DNA of 64,000 nucleotides. It comes from Gallibacter sp963558965 (GTDB taxonomy: Bacteria; Bacillota; Clostridia; Peptostreptococcales; Anaerovoracaceae). Each line of letters opens with the position of its first letter. Within the stretch, counting starts at the first letter, position 1. The notes beneath the pieces are model-generated. The model ran no database searches, was not told the origin of the DNA, and saw nothing but the letters and a program-made list of their open reading frames with translations. Positions 16,065-24,668 of the stretch are shown here, one piece after another. Made by a program: the position numbers and the translations under genes. Location: contig CAUWIT010000002.1 in the NCBI GenBank assembly GCA_963558965.1, positions 73,315-137,314 of the forward strand, read 5' to 3'.

Positions 16065-17489
16065 ATGGCTAAGTACAACAGTAAAAGTAAAATTGCAGAG
16101 GAGTTTATTTCAGATGAGGTGATTAGAGAAACTCTTGAATATGCAAAAGAGCACAAAGATGATCTTGATTTGATGAGAGAAATTTTGGCAAAAGGTAAAG
16201 AGGCAAAAGGGCTTGATTACAAGGAAGCTATGACACTTCTTGAATGTGAAGACCCTGAGATAATAGAGGAGATTTTCCATGAAGCAAAGGCTATTAAGGA
16301 GAAGTTTTACGGCAATCGTATAGTTATGTTTGCACCTTTGTATTTGTCTAACTATTGTATAAATGGGTGTGTATATTGTCCATATCATGGTCAGAACAAA
16401 CATATCAGAAGAAAAAAATTGACTCAGGAAGAGATAAAACAGGAAGTTATCGCACTTCAAGATATGGGCCACAAGAGACTTGCTTTGGAAACTGGGGAAG
16501 ATCCTAAGATGAATCCAATTGAGTATGTTTTAGAAAGTATCAATACAATATACAATATAAAGCATAAAAATGGAGCGATAAGACGTGTAAATGTAAATAT
16601 TGCGGCTACAACTGTTGAAAACTACAAAAAGTTAAAGGAAGCAGGCATCGGTACATATATTTTATTCCAGGAAACTTACAACAAGGAAAGCTACGAAAAA
16701 TTACATCCAACTGGACCTAAGAGTGATTATGCTTATCATACTGAAGCTATGGATAGAGCTATGCAGGCAGGTATTGATGATGTTGGTTGCGGCGTACTAT
16801 ATGGATTGGAAAATTACAAATACGATTTTGTAGGTATGTTGATGCATGCTAAACATTTGGAAGATACTTATGGTTGTGGTCCTCATACAATTTCAGTTCC
16901 ACGTATTAGACCTGCTGATGATATTGATCCTGATACATTTGACAATGGAGTTCCAGATGATATTTTCAAGAGAATTATTGCAGTTTTGCGTATTGCAGTG
17001 CCTTATACAGGTATGATTATGTCAACAAGAGAAAGCCAGTCAATGAGAAGAGAAGCTCTTGAAATAGGTATTACTCAGATTTCTGGTGGTTCAAAAACTA
17101 GTGTTGGCGGATATGTTGAAGAGGAATCAGAAGAAGACAACAGTGCACAGTTTGATGTATCAGATACAAGAACATTAGGTGAAGTTGTAAAATGGCTAAT
17201 CGACCTTGGATATGTACCATCATTCTGCACAGCATGTTACAGAGAAGGTAGAACTGGGGATAGATTTATGAGCTTACTAAAAGCAGGACAGATTTCAAAT
17301 ATCTGCCAGCCAAATGCTCTTATGACTCTTACTGAATTTTTAGAGGATTATGCGGATCCTGAAACTAAAAAAGCAGGTGAAGAGCTTATAGCAAAACGAA
17401 TTGCTATGATTCCAAATGAAAAAGTTAGAGAGTTGACTAAGGAACATATTGGAAATATAAAAATAGGTAAAAGAGATTTTAGATTTTAA
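16065..17489 (+). CDS. hydG: [FeFe]-hydrogenase H-cluster radical SAM maturase HydG
   Basis: Cleaves tyrosine to p-cresol and dehydroglycine and yields the CO and CN ligands of the H-cluster. The 474-residue protein carries the radical-SAM motif CINGCVYCPYHGQN (residues about 95-102), GEDPKMNPIEY, and the C-terminal auxiliary-cluster segment with CTACYREGRTGDRFM plus a further Cys in ISNICQPNAL. These separate it from the related ThiH. Ribosome-binding site GAGGAGG; 19 bases after hydE. Confidence 0.95.
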   Translation: MAKYNSKSKIAEEFISDEVIRETLEYAKEHKDDLDLMREILAKGKEAKGLDYKEAMTLLECEDPEIIEEIFHEAKAIKEKFYGNRIVMFAPLYLSNYCINGCVYCPYHGQNKHIRRKKLTQEEIKQEVIALQDMGHKRLALETGEDPKMNPIEYVLESINTIYNIKHKNGAIRRVNVNIAATTVENYKKLKEAGIGTYILFQETYNKESYEKLHPTGPKSDYAYHTEAMDRAMQAGIDDVGCGVLYGLENYKYDFVGMLMHAKHLEDTYGCGPHTISVPRIRPADDIDPDTFDNGVPDDIFKRIIAVLRIAVPYTGMIMSTRESQSMRREALEIGITQISGGSKTSVGGYVEEESEEDNSAQFDVSDTRTLGEVVKWLIDLGYVPSFCTACYREGRTGDRFMSLLKAGQISNICQPNALMTLTEFLEDYADPETKKAGEELIAKRIAMIPNEKVRELTKEHIGNIKIGKRDFRF

Positions 17490-17567
17490 TAGTTTGCATA
17501 AAATAAAGTAAGCAAAGTAGGCAAATGCAAGTGAATGCAAGTAAGCGAGGATAAGTGAGGAGACGAT

Positions 17568-18758
17568 ATGAGTTTAAATCAGACACCTAGAGCTAACAGA
17601 TTGCACATAGGTATATTTGGAAAAACCAACAGCGGCAAAAGCTCTCTTTTAAACGCATTGACAGGACATGATGTAGCTCTTGTATCGGAAATGGCCGGCA
17701 CAACAACAGATCCTGTATATAAATCCATGGAGTTACATCCAATAGGTCCAGTTGTATTTATCGATACAGCAGGATTTGACGATAAAACAGTTTTAGGGGA
17801 AAAGCGAGAAAAAATAACTAAAGAAGTTATTAAAAAAACAGATGTTGCAATACTTATATTCGATGATGAAAATTTGCAAGATGAAAAACAATGGCTAGAA
17901 CTTTTAAAAGAGGCAGATGTTCCAGTTGTGCCAGTTATAAGCAAAGGTGACATAATGAACAGAGCTCTTTTAAAGAAAAAAGTTTTTGATGAGTTAAAAC
18001 TTACTCCTATTATTGTATCTGCAAATGAAAATAAAGAAGCGAGAGAAAAGCTGATAGACAGTATTGTAGCAGCAATACCTGAAGATTATCAAAGACAATC
18101 TATTTTAAGAAACTTGGTAAAGGAAGACGATATAGTTTTACTTGTGATGCCACAAGATATACAGGCGCCAAAAGGTAGACTGATATTGCCACAAGTGCAG
18201 ACAATTAGGGAAGTTTTAGATAGCAGATGCACAGCCGTTTGCACAACTTTAGATGGTATGAAAAGAAGTCTTGATGCACTTAAAAATCCACCAAGTGTAA
18301 TAATCACAGACAGCCAGTGTTTTAAACAGGTAAAGGAACTAAAGCCAAAAGAAAGTAAGCTAACTTCTTTTTCCGTTTTGTTTGCTGCATACAAAGGGGA
18401 TATAGACAGCTTTATTAAAGGTGCAGCAGCTATAGACAGCTTAGATGAAAATTCAAAGGTGCTTATTGCAGAGGCTTGTACTCATGCTCCTCTTGAAGAA
18501 GATATAGGCAGAGTTAAAATCCCAAATATGCTTAGAAAACGCTTTGGTGAAAACCTTGAAATAAAAATGGTTTCAGGCAGTGATTTTCCAGATGATTTAA
18601 AAGGCTATGATTTGATTATTCATTGCGGAGCATGTATGTTTAACAGAAAACTTATGATGAGCAGAGTGCTTCAAGCAAAAGAGCAGGGAGTGCCAATAAC
18701 AAATTACGGAGTAACAATAGCACATATTACAGGTATCTTAGACGAAGTTGTATATTGA
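17568..18758 (+). CDS. hydF: [FeFe]-hydrogenase H-cluster maturation GTPase HydF
   Basis: Scaffold GTPase on which the di-iron subcluster is finished before transfer to the hydrogenase. The 396-residue protein has an Era-like GTPase domain (P-loop GKTNSGKSS at about 18-26, switch AGTTTDP, DTAGFDD, SKGD) and a dimerisation domain. The C-terminal cluster-binding domain has Cys and His in CTHAPLEED and the CxxC in HCGACMFNR. The 79-base spacer after hydG is rich in short AAGTAAGC/GCAAGTGAATGC repeats but holds no terminator, so it is likely in the same operon. Confidence 0.95.
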   Translation: MSLNQTPRANRLHIGIFGKTNSGKSSLLNALTGHDVALVSEMAGTTTDPVYKSMELHPIGPVVFIDTAGFDDKTVLGEKREKITKEVIKKTDVAILIFDDENLQDEKQWLELLKEADVPVVPVISKGDIMNRALLKKKVFDELKLTPIIVSANENKEAREKLIDSIVAAIPEDYQRQSILRNLVKEDDIVLLVMPQDIQAPKGRLILPQVQTIREVLDSRCTAVCTTLDGMKRSLDALKNPPSVIITDSQCFKQVKELKPKESKLTSFSVLFAAYKGDIDSFIKGAAAIDSLDENSKVLIAEACTHAPLEEDIGRVKIPNMLRKRFGENLEIKMVSGSDFPDDLKGYDLIIHCGACMFNRKLMMSRVLQAKEQGVPITNYGVTIAHITGILDEVVY

Positions 18759-18791
18759 TGTAAAAATATACATAACATTGCAAAAATATGG

Positions 18792-18820
18792 TTGACAATT
18801 GTTGTTTACAGTGTTAAAGT
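18792..18820 (+). promoter_or_regulatory. promoter of the T-box/symporter transcript
   Basis: TTGACA (18792-18797), 17-base spacer, TAAAGT (18815-18820), 20-25 bases before the first T-box stem. Confidence 0.7.
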
Positions 18821-18826
18821 AGAACT

Positions 18827-19163
18827 AATTTAATAGCAAACCGAAGACGAGGGGATAAAACTGTTAGAACGGCTTAAAGCGAGCTTGGGACGGTGTGAGC
18901 CAAGTAAGTGACAGTGGCAGTAAATGGGCCTCAGAGGGCAAAATGAAAAGCAAATGATTTGCTAAATGGATGATTTTTTAATTTGTTTATTTGAAAAACA
19001 TGGAAATATGAAAATAGCAAATGCTTAGTAGTGGAGACGTGACGCCGACGTTATGGGCGAGGAGTGTGATGGCACTCTGCAGAGTGAGCAACGTCAAGTT
19101 GTTAATTAAGGTGGTACCGCAGGCATACGCTTGTCCTTATTTTAGGATAGGCGTATTTTTTTG
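18827..19163 (+). promoter_or_regulatory. T-box leader (tRNA-sensing riboswitch)
   Basis: The antiterminator signature AAGGTGGTACCGCAGG at 19108-19123 is an exact T-box core. It is preceded by a stem-I module beginning GAAGACGAGGGG (18843-18854), in which GAGG (18849-18852) pairs with CCTC (18929-18932) and ACTGTTA (18860-18866) with TGACAGT (18909-18915). The specifier loop is then GGCAGTAAATGGG (18916-18928). Candidate triplets are GTA (Val, 18920-18922), GCA (Ala) and TGG (Trp). The T in TGGT expects a tRNA with discriminator A, which argues against Trp and for Val or Ala. It controls the downstream sodium symporter. This accounts for most of the 450-base spacer after hydF. Confidence 0.92.
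19124..19162 (+). terminator. T-box terminator
   Basis: ATACGC-TTGTCCT pairs with AGGATAG-GCGTAT across a TATTTT loop, followed by a T-run. It is directly preceded by the T-box antiterminator sequence. Confidence 0.9.
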
Positions 19164-19210
19164 TATCACAAGCAGAGACATCAGGGAAAGACAGAAAGGA
19201 GAATTTTCAA

Positions 19211-20530
19211 ATGACAGTCAAGAAAAGAGATGGTTTTTCATCTAAGATGGGCTTTGTAATTGCCTGTATTGGTTCAGCCGTAGGTATGGGAAATATTTGG
19301 ATGTTTCCATACAGAGTAGGCGAATTTGGTGGAGCAGCATTTTTAGTTCCATACTTTATATTTGTTGCCCTTCTTGGAGTTACAGGCATTGTAGGTGAAG
19401 TAACACTGGGAAGAACTATGAAAACAGGACCTCTTGGATCATTTAAAAAAGCAATGGAAAAAAGAGGCTTAAAAGGCGGAGAGGCTATAGGTATAATCCC
19501 AGTTATAGGCTCCCTTGCAACAGCAATAGGATACACAGTTGTAATGGCATGGATACTTAAGTTTTTCGTAGGCTCCATTACAGGTAGCGTTATGAAAGCC
19601 GAAGATAGCGGTGCATACTTTGGGGAATTAGCAAGTAACTTTGGTGCAGTGCCATGGCACGTAATCGTTATTGTTGCTACATTTTGTCTAATGGTATTTG
19701 GAATTGCAAAGGGCATTGAAAAAGTAAACAAGTTTATGATGCCAGCATTTTTCTTCTTATTTGTAATCATCGCAATTAGAGTTGCATTTTTACCAGGTGC
19801 AGAAGCTGGATACGACTTTTTGTTAAAACCACAATGGAGTGCACTTGCAAATCCTATGACATGGGCATATGCACTAGGGCAGGCATTCTTTTCATTATCA
19901 TTAGCAGGCTCTGGAACAGTAGTATACGGAAGCTACATCAGTGAAAAAGAAGACATCGTTTCAAGCGCAAAATACATTGCAGTATTTGACACACTAGCAG
20001 CAATGGTAGCAGCATTGGTAATTATACCAGCAGTATTTGCATTTGATATGGACCCAATGGCAGGCCCACCTTTGATGTTTATCGCTATGCCAAGCATCTT
20101 TAAAATGATGCCGTTAGGACAGTTAATCGCAATTATATTTTTCTTAGCAGTACTATTTGCAGGATTTACTTCATTAGTAAACTTATACGAAACTCCAATC
20201 GAAGCATTGCAGGAAAAGTTTGGTCTTAGCCGTAAAGGAGCAGTAGGCATAATCTTAGGCATAGGATTGTTAGTTGGTATATTTATCGAGAATGGCAATG
20301 TGGTTTCTGCATGGATGGATGTTGTTTCAATATACATCGTACCATTAGGTGCACTTTTGGCTGCTATTATGGTTTACTGGGTTTGTGGCAAAGGTTTTGC
20401 AAGAGAACATGCACAAATTGGACGAGTTAAACCAATAGGAAGATGGTTTGAACCAGTTGCAAAATATGTATTTTGCGGAGTAACAATCGTAGTTTATATA
20501 CTAGGTATTGTATGTGGAGGTATCGGCTGA
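19211..20530 (+). CDS. sodium-dependent amino-acid symporter (SNF/NSS family)
   Basis: A 439-residue LeuT-fold transporter with the family signature GFVIACIGSAVGMGNIWMFPYRVGEFGGAAFLVPY in helix 1, whose unwound centre binds sodium and the amino-acid amine. It has about 11 transmembrane helices, like other bacterial members (MhsT, TnaT, Tyt1 class). The T-box upstream means its expression rises when one amino acid is scarce on its tRNA; from the leader the candidates are valine or alanine. AAAGGAG precedes the start. Confidence 0.92.
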   Translation: MTVKKRDGFSSKMGFVIACIGSAVGMGNIWMFPYRVGEFGGAAFLVPYFIFVALLGVTGIVGEVTLGRTMKTGPLGSFKKAMEKRGLKGGEAIGIIPVIGSLATAIGYTVVMAWILKFFVGSITGSVMKAEDSGAYFGELASNFGAVPWHVIVIVATFCLMVFGIAKGIEKVNKFMMPAFFFLFVIIAIRVAFLPGAEAGYDFLLKPQWSALANPMTWAYALGQAFFSLSLAGSGTVVYGSYISEKEDIVSSAKYIAVFDTLAAMVAALVIIPAVFAFDMDPMAGPPLMFIAMPSIFKMMPLGQLIAIIFFLAVLFAGFTSLVNLYETPIEALQEKFGLSRKGAVGIILGIGLLVGIFIENGNVVSAWMDVVSIYIVPLGALLAAIMVYWVCGKGFAREHAQIGRVKPIGRWFEPVAKYVFCGVTIVVYILGIVCGGIG

Positions 20531-20684
20531 TAATTATTTAGATAATATATGAAAATATTTTTGCAAATAATTTTCAAAAACAGTTGAAATTACAGCACTT
20601 TATGTGATATAGTAAGAGAGCTGTTGAGACAGCAAATAATAAAAATATGCAAAGGCACGGCCTGAGCAGGAAAGAGGTAATAGC

Positions 20685-20885
20685 ATGAAACAGGGAATCC
20701 ATCCAGATTACAAGGAATGTAAAGTAACTTGCGCATGCGGCAATACATTTATGACAAAGTCAACTGAAGAAGAAATGAGACTTGACGTTTGCTCAGCTTG
20801 CCATCCGTTCTTTACAGGTCAGCAGAAGTTCATTAACCGTGGTGGACGTGTTGAAAAGTTCAAGAACAAATACAATTTGGACTAA
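20685..20885 (+). CDS. rpmE: ribosomal protein L31 (zinc-binding form)
   Basis: A 66-residue large-subunit protein with KQGIHPDYKECKVTCACGNTF and VCSACHPFFTGQQKF. Four cysteines (CxC at 16 and 18; CxxC at 36 and 39) mark the zinc-containing form. A possible promoter (TTGAAA with TATAGT 18 bases on) lies near 20583-20612. In many Firmicutes it sits next to rho; here the hyd and symporter genes lie between. Confidence 0.95.
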   Translation: MKQGIHPDYKECKVTCACGNTFMTKSTEEEMRLDVCSACHPFFTGQQKFINRGGRVEKFKNKYNLD

Positions 20886-20896
20886 GAAAATTAAAA

Positions 20897-20938
20897 AACT
20901 GCCAATTAGCAAAATTGCTACATGGCAGTTTTTTTTTA
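20897..20938. terminator. terminator after rpmE
   Basis: AACTGCCA and TGGCAGTT arms with an inner AGCAAAATTGCT stem, followed by nine T residues. The A-run on the left could also stop the convergent Rrf2-like gene. Confidence 0.9.
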
Positions 20939-20948
20939 TGCCCTTATT

Positions 20949-21380
20949 TTACTCAACATGTGCCAGGCCGGTCTCAACTATTTGGTTCAGTTTGATCTCT
21001 TTTAATTTGTTTCTATAGTTGGTTTCGGCCTGGAACAAATAGTCTAATATATTGTCTTCGATTTGTTGGACCGTATTGGTATCATCGAAGACTTTTTCTA
21101 CAAGGTGAGTAGTTTCTGCAAAACGTTCTTCACCTTCAATAGCATCAAAAATATCTAAAAAAGTAATATCATTTATATTTTTACCTATTATAAATCCACC
21201 AAGTTTACTAGCCTTGGACTTAATCAATCCTGCAACAACAAGTTGACGTGTTATTTTTTTTAGATACGAATCAGAAACTCCAAGTCTGTCGCTTAGATAA
21301 GTGCTTTTAACTGGTGTTTTTTGAGTAGCTAAAATTATCAATATACATATAGCCTGCTCGAAACTTTTACGTATTTTCAT
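20949..21380 (-). CDS. Rrf2-family transcriptional regulator
   Basis: A 143-residue winged-helix protein (SFEQAICILIILATQ; STYLSDRLGVSDSYLKKITRQLVVAGLIKSKASKLGGFIIG). The three cysteines that hold the Fe-S cluster in IscR/NsrR-type members are absent from the region after residue 85; only one Cys, near the N-terminus, is seen. It is therefore probably not an Fe-S sensor. AGGGAG precedes the start. It is divergent from the YhgE-like gene, and the shared spacer holds two matching palindromes, making that gene its likely target. Confidence 0.9.
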   Translation of the reverse strand: MKIRKSFEQAICILIILATQKTPVKSTYLSDRLGVSDSYLKKITRQLVVAGLIKSKASKLGGFIIGKNINDITFLDIFDAIEGEERFAETTHLVEKVFDDTNTVQQIEDNILDYLFQAETNYRNKLKEIKLNQIVETGLAHVE

Positions 21381-21429
21381 AGTAGATAGCTCCCTTTCTA
21401 AAAAAGTTTAAAAAATGACATTTTTTTTA

Positions 21430-21457
21430 TTGACAATTGTTTCTATAAGCATATAAT
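21430..21457 (+). promoter_or_regulatory. promoter of the YhgE/Pip-like gene
   Basis: TTGACA (21430-21435), 16-base spacer, TATAAT (21452-21457). Confidence 0.75.
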
Positions 21458-21460
21458 AAT

Positions 21461-21489
21461 TATCTGTAGATATTATATATCTATAGATA
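21461..21489. promoter_or_regulatory. tandem palindromic operators
   Basis: TATCTGTAGATA (21461-21472) and the perfect palindrome TATCTATAGATA (21478-21489), centres 17 bases apart, placed on the predicted start point. Likely target of the adjacent Rrf2-family repressor (inference from position). Confidence 0.55.
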
Positions 21490-21576
21490 TAGTTTGTCCA
21501 TTGTTTTATAAAAATTAATTAAAAATTTTTTATTTATTTAGTTACAATAACAAATATAAAGAAAAGGATGGGAAAT

Positions 21577-23874
21577 GTGAAAAAACAGAGAAGGAAAATA
21601 TTTTTCCCTATGATAAAAAGGGAATGGAATGCTCTTCGACGCAATTGGTGGTTGAAGCTTGTATTATTAGTAATTATGTTTATTCCAATTATTTACACAG
21701 GCGTATTTTTAGGCTCAATGTGGGACCCATATGGTAACACTAATGAAATACCAGTAGCAGTAGTAAACTACGATAAGCCAGTAAAATACAATGATAAAAC
21801 CTTAAATGTAGGTAAAGAATTGGTAGACAATTTAAAAGAAAACGATGCTATGAAATTCGAAGTTACCGATGCAGATGATGCAGATAAGGGTTTAGAAGCA
21901 GGTGATTACTATATGATCATCACTGTTCCAGAGGATTTTTCAAAAAATGCAACAACATTGCTAGATAAAAATCCAAAGGAAATGGTTATTGAATATACAA
22001 CTAACCCAGGTAAAAACTATATCGCATCTAAGATGGACGAAACAGCTATAAACAAAATCAAGACAACTGTTTCTGCTTCTGTAACTGAAACTTATGCAAA
22101 AACTTTGTTTGACTCTATAGGAGTATTAAATGCAGGACTAGAAAAAGCGGCAACAGGAAGTGGTAAACTTGCAGATGGTGCCATTACACTAGCCCAAGGA
22201 AACGATAAGCTAAACACAAACTTAAATGTTTTAGCTTCAAGTTCTTTGACATTTAAAGATGGAGCAGCAACACTTGAAAATGGTTTAAACACATATACAG
22301 CAGGAGTAAGTTCAGTTGATAAAGGAGCTGGACAACTAAAAAGCGGTATAGATACATTGGCAAAGAAAAGCGGCACACTTGTTTCAGGTGTAGATAAACT
22401 TGCAACAGGTAGCAGTACATTATCTGCTGGACTTGAGAAATATACAGCAGGAGTAAGCACTGTTAAATCAGGTGTAGATAAACTTAACGAATCAAGCGAT
22501 CAATTAAATAAAGGAAGCGACAGTTTAGTTTCAGGATTAACAAACGCTTCAACATTGGCATCAGGCATAAACAGCCAAGTTAAAAATATGCCAACTCAAA
22601 TTGACCAGTTAATCGCAGGAGTTATTAACAATGATCAGTTAACAGATGCGCAAAAAGTTGCTTATTTAAATAAGAGCTTAACAGAACTAAAAGCCTCTAT
22701 GACTGCTCAATCAAGCGATCCTACAAAAATGGGATTAATCCAGGCCATGGGTGTTTTAGATAGCGGCTTACAATCAGCTAAAACAGGAAGCGAAACTTTA
22801 GATAAAGGTATTGAAACTTATACATCTGGAGTTGCAACACTTAAAAAAGGAACTGATACTTTAGACAGCAGTTCAAAAACATTGACAGACGGTGCAAGTG
22901 CATTAAACAGCGGACTTGCTCAGCTAAATAACAGCACACCTGCATTGTCATCAGGTATTACAGCTTTAAGCGAAGGTGCTTCAACACTTAAGGCCGGAAC
23001 ATCTAAGTTAAATGAGAATGGCTCAACTTTAGTATCAGGTGCAGGTCAGTTAAAAGACGGTGCTTCACAAATTAGTGACGGTGCTGGAAAACTAGCGGCA
23101 GGTTCATCACAGCTTGGATCTGGTATAGATCAGATTAAAGCAGGCGCAAATAAACTTGAAACAAGTTTAGCTAAGGGCGCAAAAGATAGTAAAATAGATG
23201 CAGATGAAGATACTTACAAGATGCTTGCAGAACCAGTAACAACAAGCGATAAGGCCATTTCTGTAGTAGAAAACAACGGTAGCGCGATGGCACCTTACAT
23301 GATGTCAGTAGCTTTATACGTAGCAGCAATGGCATTCACACTTATGTATCCATTGTTAAAACACATCCAAAAGGCTAAGTCAGGTTTAAGATACTGGGCA
23401 GGTAAAGCTTCAGTTATGTATCCAGTAGCTATTGGTGCAGCAGTATTGATGATTGGTTTACTTATGGCATTAAACGGACTTGATCCGCAGCAAGTAGGCA
23501 TGACCTTTGGATTTGCAATATTAGTTTCTATGGCATTTATGTCAATGATTGTATTTTTCAATGCGGCATTTGGACGTGTAGGAGAATTCCTAATGCTTAT
23601 ATACATGGTAGTTAACTTAGGTGGTTCAGCAGGTACTTATCCTCTAGAAACATCAGCACCATGGTTTAAGACAATCCATCCTTACGTACCATTTTCTTAC
23701 AGTGTAGATGGATTTAGAAATGTTATTTCTATGAATGACCCTTCTGCGATCCATGGGGATATTATGGTCTTCGTGTTGATGATACTTTCATTTGCAGTGA
23801 TGACTATACTATATTATTCATATAGAAGAAAACATCCAAAGCCAATTTTAGAAGCTGCTTTCCCAGCTGAATAA
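21577..23874 (+). CDS. YhgE/Pip-family membrane protein
   Basis: A protein of about 765 residues with one N-terminal transmembrane helix (NWWLKLVLLVIMFIPIIY), a large extracytoplasmic domain and a five- to six-helix C-terminal membrane domain of ABC-2/YhgE type (from about residue 570). The extracytoplasmic part holds many 7-residue-periodic Ser/Gly/Ala/Leu repeats (LxxGxxxLxxGxxxL), as in phage-infection-protein homologues. Such proteins relate to type VII secretion accessory factors or serve as phage receptors; the true role is unsettled. The GTG at 21577 is preferred because GAAAAGGA lies 8 bases upstream, while the ATG at 21568 would overlap that site. Likely repressed by the divergent Rrf2-like protein. 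Confidence 0.85.
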   Translation: MKKQRRKIFFPMIKREWNALRRNWWLKLVLLVIMFIPIIYTGVFLGSMWDPYGNTNEIPVAVVNYDKPVKYNDKTLNVGKELVDNLKENDAMKFEVTDADDADKGLEAGDYYMIITVPEDFSKNATTLLDKNPKEMVIEYTTNPGKNYIASKMDETAINKIKTTVSASVTETYAKTLFDSIGVLNAGLEKAATGSGKLADGAITLAQGNDKLNTNLNVLASSSLTFKDGAATLENGLNTYTAGVSSVDKGAGQLKSGIDTLAKKSGTLVSGVDKLATGSSTLSAGLEKYTAGVSTVKSGVDKLNESSDQLNKGSDSLVSGLTNASTLASGINSQVKNMPTQIDQLIAGVINNDQLTDAQKVAYLNKSLTELKASMTAQSSDPTKMGLIQAMGVLDSGLQSAKTGSETLDKGIETYTSGVATLKKGTDTLDSSSKTLTDGASALNSGLAQLNNSTPALSSGITALSEGASTLKAGTSKLNENGSTLVSGAGQLKDGASQISDGAGKLAAGSSQLGSGIDQIKAGANKLETSLAKGAKDSKIDADEDTYKMLAEPVTTSDKAISVVENNGSAMAPYMMSVALYVAAMAFTLMYPLLKHIQKAKSGLRYWAGKASVMYPVAIGAAVLMIGLLMALNGLDPQQVGMTFGFAILVSMAFMSMIVFFNAAFGRVGEFLMLIYMVVNLGGSAGTYPLETSAPWFKTIHPYVPFSYSVDGFRNVISMNDPSAIHGDIMVFVLMILSFAVMTILYYSYRRKHPKPILEAAFPAE

Positions 23875-23929
23875 TAGAAAATAGTGAAATAGAAATCATC
23901 TCATATTTTCACAAAATATATAGACAAAC

Positions 23930-23976
23930 AAAAGGAGCATCTAGCCTTGTGGTGTAAAGGTTAGATGCTCCTTTTG
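23930..23976 (+). terminator. terminator after the YhgE-like gene
   Basis: AAAAGGAGCATCTA pairs with TAGATGCTCCTTTT across a loop of about 18 bases. Confidence 0.85.
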
Positions 23977-24045
23977 CATATAGTTTGTTTCAAATGATTT
24001 GTTAGGGGGTATGTAGGCTTAGTAATAAAAATATCCAATATACAA

Positions 24046-24105
24046 AATCCAAAAAAAGAAAAAGAGAGTTCCTCAGAGGGGGGCGAGGCAATCTCTCTTC
24101 TTTTT
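24046..24105 (-). terminator. terminator of the small helix-turn-helix gene
   Basis: Read on the minus strand, AAGAGAGA-TTGCCTC pairs with GAG-GAA-CTCTCTTT and is followed by a T-rich tail. It lies just downstream of the small regulator gene. Confidence 0.7.
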
Positions 24106-24149
24106 ACAAAGAAAATCAAATAGATTTTCTGGTGTAACAAATATTTTTA

Positions 24150-24365
24150 CTATTTGTTGTCGTCTTCATCAACGAAAATTAGTAAATCATTAGGCGTGCA
24201 ATCAAAGATATTGCACATTGCATCAATCATTTCATACTGAACTGATTTAGTTTCATTGTTAACCATTTTGTTAAAGTTCTGATAACTCATACCAAGCTGC
24301 TTATATAGCCAGTATTTAGTTTTTCCTTTTTCTTCTAGTAATTTTAATGCGTTTAATTTTACCAT
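24150..24365 (-). CDS. small XRE/Cro-type helix-turn-helix regulator
   Basis: A 71-residue protein that is nearly all one Cro/C1-type domain: KGKTKYWLYKQLGMSYQNFNKMVNNETKSVQYEMIDAMCNIFDCTPNDLLIF, ending in an acidic tail. Proteins of this size often act as autorepressors or phage-derived switches. AAGAAGGTGA precedes the start. It stands alone between terminators, so no target can be named. Confidence 0.88.
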   Translation of the reverse strand: MVKLNALKLLEEKGKTKYWLYKQLGMSYQNFNKMVNNETKSVQYEMIDAMCNIFDCTPNDLLIFVDEDDNK

Positions 24366-24668
24366 TCCTATTCACCTTCTTTAAAATACAAAAATATAAC
24401 AATCATGCTTTGTTGATATAGATTATTACATTAGCCCACATTTACATAAATTAACAAAAATAGGAATTAAAGCTATTTTTGTCTATCCTAGTGTCTATAA
24501 TAACCTATAAATAATATGTTTTTCAAGTTATTTACAAAAAAAGTAGAGTACTATTGTAAAAAAGTATAAATAAATAATAAAATTATTAAAAAAACTAATA
24601 GAAAGTTGAAATACCTGTTTACGTATTATATAATTTGTTGGCGAGAAGAATTAATAGGAGGTCTTTTA
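24366..24668 (+). promoter_or_regulatory. A+T-rich spacer before the purine permease
   Basis: No gene. It holds a dyad TTTACAA (24531-24537) / TTGTAAA (24554-24560) and a TATAAT at 24496-24501 with a poor -35. I looked for and did not see a purine-riboswitch core. Confidence 0.35.

Noticed and set aside
18916..18928. Tryptophan specifier for the T-box
   Set aside because: TGG is present, but the T-box TGGT pairs with discriminator A, while bacterial tRNA-Trp usually has G; left open with Val and Ala preferred.
19021..19245. 74-codon plus-strand frame
   Set aside because: It lies across the T-box antiterminator and terminator and runs into the symporter gene; no ribosome-binding site and no protein-like composition.
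24366..24668. Purine riboswitch before the purine permease
   Set aside because: No paired stem-loop core or terminator found in the spacer.
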